From Actinomycetota bacterium (GTDB taxonomy: Bacteria; Actinomycetota; UBA4738): a stretch of DNA of 29,686 nucleotides. Shown piece by piece: positions 24,974 through 29,686 of this stretch (position 1 is the first letter of the stretch; every line of letters starts with the position of its first letter). Below the pieces are notes generated by a model. The model saw only the letters and a program-made list of their open reading frames with translations, did no database searches and was not told where the DNA came from. The stretch covers positions 3,560 to 33,245 of the forward strand of contig VAYJ01000042.1 in NCBI GenBank assembly GCA_005888465.1, in the 5' to 3' direction. The position numbers were made by a program, and so were the translations under genes.

Positions 24974-26280
24974 CCCCGGCCCTCCCCGAAGGCACCGCGC
25001 CGGAACGGACCGATGACTGAGAGCGCCATGTCGCGCCCGAGCACGTCGGCCGCGATGTTCGCAGCGTCCTGCATGGTCACGGCCTCGATCCGCTCGAGGA
25101 CCTCGTCGACCGAGAGGATCTCGCCGTGTGAGATCTCGGAGCGCCCGATGCGCGACATGCGCCCGCTCGTGTCCTCGAGCGAGAGGACGAGCGAACCCTT
25201 CATGTGGCCCTTGGCGCGGTCGAACTCCTCCTGCGTCACGCCGTGCTCGGCGACGTCGGCGAGCTCGCGGCGCGCGAGTTCGAGCACCTCTTTCGCGCGC
25301 GAGGGGGTCGTGCCCGCGTAGACGGCGAACAGGCCGGTCTCGGCGAACATCGAGTGGTAGCTGTACACCGAGTACGCGAGGCCGCGCTTCTCGCGGATCT
25401 CCTGGAACAGGCGCGAGGACATGCCGCCCCCGAGCGCCGAGTTCACCACGCCGAACGCGAACCGTTCCCGGTCCTTGCGCGACGGCGCCCGCGTCCCGAG
25501 GCACAGATGTGCCTGCTCGGTCTTGCGGGTCCGCACCATGGTTCCCGCGGCTGCCGGTGGCACGCGGCCGGCGCTTCGTCCATGCGTGGAGGTGCGCGGC
25601 TTGAGCTTGCGACCGGTGTCCATGTGCTCCTCGAGCAGCCCGCACAGCCGCTCGTGCGAGAGGTTCCCCGCGGCGGCGATCACGAAGTGCCGAGGTTCGT
25701 ACAGGCGGTCGTAGAAGCGCTTGACCTGGTCCCGCGTCATCCCCTTGATCGTGTCGCGCGTCCCCAGCACCGGCCGGCCGAGCGGGTGCCCCGACCAGAG
25801 GGTCTCCGCGAACAGATCGTGGATGAGGTCGTCGGGGGCATCTTCCTGGCGGTTGATCTCCTCCATGATGACCTGGCGCTCGGCGTCGAAGTCCGTCCGG
25901 TCGATGATCGAGTGCTGAAGCATGTCGCTCATGTACGCGACCGCCATGGGCAGGTCGCGGTCACCGACCCGGCAGTAGTAGCACGTGTACTCCTTCGCGG
26001 TGAACGCGTTCAGGTCGCCGCCGACCGCGTCGAAGGCCTCAGCGATCTCCTTGGCGGTCCGGTCCTTGGTCCCCTTGAACAGCAAGTGCTCGAGGAAATG
26101 CGACGCCCCAGACTGGCGCGGGCGCTCGTCCCGCGAGCCGACGTCGACCCAGACGCCGAGCGCCACCGAGCGCATCTCCGGCATCTGCTCGGTAACGACC
26201 CGAAGGCCGGACGCGTACTCGCTTCGCGCGATGCCCTCGCCGGCCGTTCGAGGCTTACGGGGTGCGCGCGCCGGGCTCAC
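24970..26280 (-). CDS. M16 family zinc metallopeptidase (PepR/processing-peptidase-like)
   Basis: The 436-residue protein has the inverted zinc motif HFLEH (61-65, in SGASHFLEHLLFKGT) with the downstream glutamate region VIMEEINRQEDAPDD. A second, inactive half contains LGGGMSSRLFQEIREKRGLAYSVYS, as in all M16B peptidases. Bacterial homologues next to pnp are common in actinobacteria; their substrates are mostly unknown. The GTG start at 26280 overlaps the pnp stop (GTGA), and its own stop overlaps dapB, so pnp, this gene, dapB and the PIG-L gene form one overlapping operon. Length is normal for the short, one-chain form. Confidence 0.93.
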   Translation of the reverse strand: MSPARAPRKPRTAGEGIARSEYASGLRVVTEQMPEMRSVALGVWVDVGSRDERPRQSGASHFLEHLLFKGTKDRTAKEIAEAFDAVGGDLNAFTAKEYTCYYCRVGDRDLPMAVAYMSDMLQHSIIDRTDFDAERQVIMEEINRQEDAPDDLIHDLFAETLWSGHPLGRPVLGTRDTIKGMTRDQVKRFYDRLYEPRHFVIAAAGNLSHERLCGLLEEHMDTGRKLKPRTSTHGRSAGRVPPAAAGTMVRTRKTEQAHLCLGTRAPSRKDRERFAFGVVNSALGGGMSSRLFQEIREKRGLAYSVYSYHSMFAETGLFAVYAGTTPSRAKEVLELARRELADVAEHGVTQEEFDRAKGHMKGSLVLSLEDTSGRMSRIGRSEISHGEILSVDEVLERIEAVTMQDAANIAADVLGRDMALSVIGPFRRGAFGEGRG

Positions 26281-28583
26281 CGGTCCCGCGACTCGCGGCG
26301 TGGACGGAACCCCCGGTCGCGGCCGCGGTCGCCACCGCCCCGGCCGTCGCCCTCGCGGCGCGGCCGCCGCTCGCGCTCGGGCTCCTCACCCTCGACGCGC
26401 GGCCACCCGCCCTCGGGCGGGTCCCAGCCCTCGCCGACCGGCTTCAGGCTCACCTTCGTGCGGCCCATCTGGTCCTGCTCGATCTTGTCGATCTCGACCG
26501 TGAGCTTGTCGCCCACGTTCACGGCCTCCTCGACGGAGGACAGGCGCTTGCCGCGGCCGAGCTTCGAGATGTGGACCATGCCGTCTCGCCCGGGCAGGAT
26601 GTTCACGAATGCGCCGAACGTCGCGGTCTTCACGACCATGCCGTCGTATCGCTCCCCCACCTCGGGCATGTGCGGGTTGACGAGGGCCTCGATCATCTCG
26701 ACGGCCTTCTCCGCGCCCGCGCCGTCGCGCGAGCCGATGAACACGCGGCCGTCGTCCTCGATGTCGATGTCGGCGCCGGTGAGCGCGATGATCTCGTTGA
26801 TCCGCTTGCCCTTCGGCCCGATCACCTCGCCGATCTTGTCGACCGGGATCTGCTTCATGATGACCCGCGGGGCCTTCAGCGACAGCTCTCGGCGCGACTC
26901 GGGGATCGTGCGCAGCATCGTCTCCAGGATGAACATGCGGGCGTCCTTCGCCTGCTTGAGCGCGCCGGCGAGCACCTCCGCAGGCAGGCCCGTGACCTTC
27001 GTGTCGAGCTGGAGCGCGGTCACGAAGTCTTTCGTTCCCGCGACCTTGAAGTCCATGTCGCCGAGCGCGTCCTCGTCCCCGAGGATGTCCGTCAGCGTCA
27101 CGAACTGTCCACCTTCGGCGATCAGGCCCATCGCGATGCCGGCGATCGGCGCCTTGATGGGCACGCCCGCGTCCATCAGCGAGAGCGTCGAGGCGCAGAC
27201 CGACGCCATCGAGGTCGAGCCGTTCGAGGAGAGCACGTCCGACACGAGCCGGAGCGTATAGGGGAACTCGTCCTCGTCGGGGACGACCGGGACGAGCGCC
27301 CGCTCGGCGAGCGCGCCGTGGCCGATCTCGCGGCGCTTCGGGCTCCCCACGCGGCCGACCTCGCCGGTCGAGAAGGGCGGGAAGTTGTAGTGGTGGATGT
27401 AGCGCTTGGAGTCCTCGGGGTCGAGCGTGTCGATCATCTGGTTCATCCGTAGCATGCCGAGCGTCGTGACGTTCAGCACTTGGGTCTCGCCCCGCTGGAA
27501 GAGCCCCGACCCGTGGGCCCTGGGGATCAGCCCGACCTCAGCGGAGAGGTCGCGGATCTGGTCGGGCCGCCGGCCGTCCAGCCGGATGCCCTCGCGGATC
27601 ACGCGCTCGCGCATCGCGTGCTTCTGCAGCTCCTTGAACGCCGGTGAGATCTCGCTCGCGCGGGCGGCCAGCGTCTCCTCACCCCACGTCGAGAGCAGGT
27701 GCGCCTTGAGCTCATCCTTCAGCGCGTCGAGGTTCGACACGCGGTCGGTCTTGCCCGGCACGAGCGCGGCCGCGAGCCGCGGGCCCGCGAACTCCTGCAC
27801 CGCCGCCCACGTGTCCGGCGCGAACGCGGGAGTCGGTTCGAACGGCCTGGGCGTGACGCCTGCCTGGGCGACGAACGCGCGCACGGAGTCGACGATCGTC
27901 GCGATGTGGCCCTTGGCGACCTCGAGCCCCTCGGCGACGACCTCCTCCGTGGGGGGAGTCCCGCCGCCTCCGCCCGCGATCCGCTCCCACGAGCCCTCCG
28001 GCGCCTCGCCTTCGACCATGAGCACGTCCACCTGGCCCTGGTCGTTCTTGCGGCCGGCCACGACGACGTCGAACGTCGCGAGCTCGAGCTCCTGATACGT
28101 CGGGTTCACCTTCCACGTGCCGCCGATGAGGCCGACACGCACCGCCCCGATGGGGCCGTCGAAGGGAAGCCCTGCGAGCGACACCGCAAGCCCCGCCGCG
28201 TTGATCGGCGGGATGTCGTACGCGTTCGCGAGATCGGCCGAGAGCACGGTGATGATGACCTGCACCTCGTCGCGGTAGCCGGCCTTGAAGGTCGGGCGCA
28301 GCGGCCGGTCGGTGAGGCGCGCAGTGAGGATCGCCGTCTCGGACGGCCGGCCCTCGCGCCGGAAGAAGCCGCCGGGAATCTTGCCTGCGGCGTACATGCG
28401 CTCCTCGACGTCGATCGTGAGCGGAAAGAAATCGATGCCCTCGCGAGGCTTGGCGGTCGTGCACGTGGCGAGCACCTGCGTTTCGCCCAGGGTCACCACG
28501 CAGGCGCCCTCTGCCTGCAGGGCGAGCTTCCCCGATTCGAGGAGGAGCTCGGTCTCGCCGAGGCTCATCGTGGATCTGGTCAT
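26277..28583 (-). CDS. pnp: Polynucleotide phosphorylase
   Basis: PNPase degrades RNA phosphorolytically from the 3' end and can add tails. The 768-residue protein has a first RNase PH domain (about 10-145, with IPGGFFRREGRPSE), a helical linker, a second RNase PH domain (about 335-540, with RGETQVLNVTTLG and IAGIAMGLIAEGG), a KH domain (about 575-635, GEVIGPKGKRINEI), an S1 domain (about 645-715, GMVVKTATFGAFVNILPG) and an Arg/Gly-rich tail that could bind RNA. AGGAGG lies eight bases before the ATG. It follows rpsO, the conserved arrangement, with a structured leader in the gap. Confidence 0.98.
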   Translation of the reverse strand: MTRSTMSLGETELLLESGKLALQAEGACVVTLGETQVLATCTTAKPREGIDFFPLTIDVEERMYAAGKIPGGFFRREGRPSETAILTARLTDRPLRPTFKAGYRDEVQVIITVLSADLANAYDIPPINAAGLAVSLAGLPFDGPIGAVRVGLIGGTWKVNPTYQELELATFDVVVAGRKNDQGQVDVLMVEGEAPEGSWERIAGGGGGTPPTEEVVAEGLEVAKGHIATIVDSVRAFVAQAGVTPRPFEPTPAFAPDTWAAVQEFAGPRLAAALVPGKTDRVSNLDALKDELKAHLLSTWGEETLAARASEISPAFKELQKHAMRERVIREGIRLDGRRPDQIRDLSAEVGLIPRAHGSGLFQRGETQVLNVTTLGMLRMNQMIDTLDPEDSKRYIHHYNFPPFSTGEVGRVGSPKRREIGHGALAERALVPVVPDEDEFPYTLRLVSDVLSSNGSTSMASVCASTLSLMDAGVPIKAPIAGIAMGLIAEGGQFVTLTDILGDEDALGDMDFKVAGTKDFVTALQLDTKVTGLPAEVLAGALKQAKDARMFILETMLRTIPESRRELSLKAPRVIMKQIPVDKIGEVIGPKGKRINEIIALTGADIDIEDDGRVFIGSRDGAGAEKAVEMIEALVNPHMPEVGERYDGMVVKTATFGAFVNILPGRDGMVHISKLGRGKRLSSVEEAVNVGDKLTVEIDKIEQDQMGRTKVSLKPVGEGWDPPEGGWPRVEGEEPERERRPRREGDGRGGGDRGRDRGFRPRRESRDR

Positions 28584-28662
28584 TGTCGTTCCTCCTTGAA
28601 CGTCGGCCGCGATCGGCGGCCGGGTCTCGAATCCAAGGAGCTCGGGGGGTTGTGGCCGGAGA

Positions 28663-28721
28663 GCCAGTTCTCAGTGGTGGTCCTCGGCGGCGGGCGCCGG
28701 GGATCGCAACTGATAACTGGC
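28663..28721 (-). ncRNA. Structured leader upstream of pnp
   Basis: GCCAGTTCTCAG (28663-28674) and CTGATAACTGGC (28710-28721) pair over 12 positions with one mismatch. They enclose a second stem formed by 28682-28689 and 28695-28702, also with one imperfect pair. The nested element lies between rpsO and pnp, about 80 bases before the pnp start. In E. coli a long hairpin in the same place is cut for pnp autoregulation. No sequence similarity to that element is claimed. It might also act as the rpsO terminator. Confidence 0.45.
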
Positions 28722-28794
28722 CTCGGGCAGGAACTCCCGTCACTCCTACCGGTCTGGTTTCGCGATGGGTCCGGCGTGCTCCCTTCGCTCGGCG

Positions 28795-29064
28795 CTAGCG
28801 ACGAAGGCCCAAGCGCGCGATGAGGGCGCGGTAACGCTCGACGTCCTCCCGGCGGAGGTAGTCCAGCAGCCGGCGCCGGCGACCGACCATCTGCAACAAC
28901 CCCCGCCGCGAGTGATGGTCGCGGGCATGGGTCTTCAGATGCTCGGTCAGCTCCTCGATGCGCTTGGAAAGGATGGCGACCTGCACCTCGGGCGAGCCCG
29001 TATCGGTCTCGCCCCGGCGGTAGTCGCTGATCAGCGCGGATTTTCCTTCTTTGAGCAGAGCCAT
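28795..29064 (-). CDS. rpsO: 30S ribosomal protein S15
   Basis: S15 binds 16S rRNA early in small-subunit assembly. The 89-residue protein is of normal length and matches the family throughout: MALLKEGKSALISDYRR, DTGSPEVQVAILSKRIEELTEHLK across the first helices, DHHSRRGLLQMVGRRRRLLDYLRRED and ERYRALIARLGLRR at the end. It lies 20 bases after the CapA-like gene and 211 bases before pnp. A possible -10 (GATACC) lies within that 20-base gap, without a clear -35. No strong ribosome binding site is visible before the ATG. Confidence 0.98.
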   Translation of the reverse strand: MALLKEGKSALISDYRRGETDTGSPEVQVAILSKRIEELTEHLKTHARDHHSRRGLLQMVGRRRRLLDYLRREDVERYRALIARLGLRR

Positions 29065-29083
29065 CGGTTCGGCAGTGAGGGTA

Positions 29084-29686
29084 TCACACGAGGACCGGGT
29101 GACCGGTTGCCTGGATGTAGGCGGGCAGGAGCTTTGGCACGACCTTGCCCTGCGGCGTGATCCGGACCTCGGCGACCGCCGTCGTCGAGCCGGCGACAGA
29201 GAGGTTCTGCCAGACGAAGTTGCCGAGGCTGTAGAAGATCGGGCGGTCCCCGTGCATCCCCAGCGGCTGCAGCCGGTGGGCGTGGCCCCCGAAGATCACG
29301 TCGGCGCCCGCGTCGACGAGCCGTCGGCCCAAGACCACGTCGTCCGGGCGCGGCTGCGTGTCCAGCTCAACGCCCCAGTGGATCGCGACGATCACGAGAT
29401 CGGCGTCGCGCTTGGCGGCCCGAACGGCGGCGACCATGCGGTTCTCGTTGTGGCCGTCGGCGGTCCCGGGATGGCCCGGGGCCGCCACCGCTTCGGGGAA
29501 CGGGTCAACGACCTTGTCGAACCCGACGACGGCGATCGTCCAGCCCTTCACCTCGAACATGGCAGGTGCGTTTGCGGTGGCGGAGTCCTTGCCCGCGCCG
29601 ACCGGCGCGATCCCGTTCGTGAGCAGGTTCTTCCGCGTATCGAGCAGGGCGGTCGGACCGAAGTCGTAGGCGTGGTTGTTGTCGAG
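29084..29686 (-). CDS. CapA/PgsA-type metallophosphatase-like protein, 5' end outside the window
   Basis: The 200 visible C-terminal residues are in frame from the window edge. They begin LDNNHAYDFGPTALLDTRKNLL, which matches the LANNH.xDyG segment of CapA-type proteins (poly-gamma-glutamate synthesis family, calcineurin-like phosphoesterase fold). Further motifs are GIAPVGAGKDS, VIVAIHWGVELDTQP (usually HWG.E) and IFGGHAHRLQPLGMHGDRPIFYSLGNFVW, all hallmarks of the family. Many members outside capsule operons have no known substrate. The N-terminus, including any signal peptide, is not in the window. It is directly upstream of rpsO on the same strand. Confidence 0.9.
   Translation of the reverse strand, partial: LDNNHAYDFGPTALLDTRKNLLTNGIAPVGAGKDSATANAPAMFEVKGWTIAVVGFDKVVDPFPEAVAAPGHPGTADGHNENRMVAAVRAAKRDADLVIVAIHWGVELDTQPRPDDVVLGRRLVDAGADVIFGGHAHRLQPLGMHGDRPIFYSLGNFVWQNLSVAGSTTAVAEVRITPQGKVVPKLLPAYIQATGHPVLV

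Noticed and set aside
25204..27261. 685-codon plus-strand open frame opposite the M16 peptidase and pnp
   Set aside because: Same reason: a shadow of strongly conserved genes.

Overview
The window is a gene-dense stretch of a high-GC chromosome (about 70% G+C by eye) from a member of the Actinomycetota, probably an uncultured lineage. The gene order is the reason: read along the minus strand from the right edge it runs capA-like, rpsO, pnp, M16 peptidase, dapB, dapA, rnj (RNase J), ftsK, a RodZ-like gene, pgsA, cinA, thpR, recA, recX, rny (RNase Y), miaB, miaA, dapF, dapL, hflX, and then lexA (plus strand), nrdR and nrdJ. From general knowledge this is close to the conserved rpsO-pnp to lexA-nrdR backbone of Streptomyces and Mycobacterium. 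RNase Y and an LL-diaminopimelate aminotransferase are extra here. No tRNA, rRNA, CRISPR array, insertion sequence or phage gene was seen.

Layout. 1-2804: B12-dependent ribonucleotide reductase (nrdJ, cut by the window edge), its repressor nrdR with NrdR boxes, and a divergent SOS locus with a small LysM division-inhibitor-like gene facing lexA across three LexA boxes. 2874-4131: an ECF sigma factor overlapped by a one-pass membrane protein of unknown function. 4220-11335: a tightly overlapping minus-strand operon (rny, miaB, miaA, dapF, dapL, hflX). 11585-16483: RodZ-like, pgsA, cinA, thpR, recA and recX, with recA also having its own LexA-controlled promoter. 16672-17133: an orphan secreted protein. 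17298-22031: dapA, rnj, ftsK. 22118-23402: a plus-strand insertion of a cobalamin adenosyltransferase, an EthD-like protein and a PNPOx-like protein. 23406-29686: PIG-L deacetylase, dapB, M16 peptidase, pnp, rpsO and a partial CapA-like gene.

How the genes fit together. DapA, DapB, DapL and DapF together cover every step from aspartate semialdehyde to meso-diaminopimelate by the aminotransferase route. LexA, RecA, RecX and the LysM protein form the SOS core. RNase Y, RNase J and PNPase are the main RNA-decay enzymes. The cobalamin adenosyltransferase could supply the cofactor of NrdJ.

The most unusual feature is damage to conserved genes. hflX has lost its Walker A loop in frame. dapL, ftsK and the PNPOx-like gene each carry what looks like a short deletion that shifts the frame. 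rnj has an in-frame TAG. These may be assembly or consensus errors or real mutations; the sequence alone cannot decide. I did not find a convincing wholly new multi-gene system.
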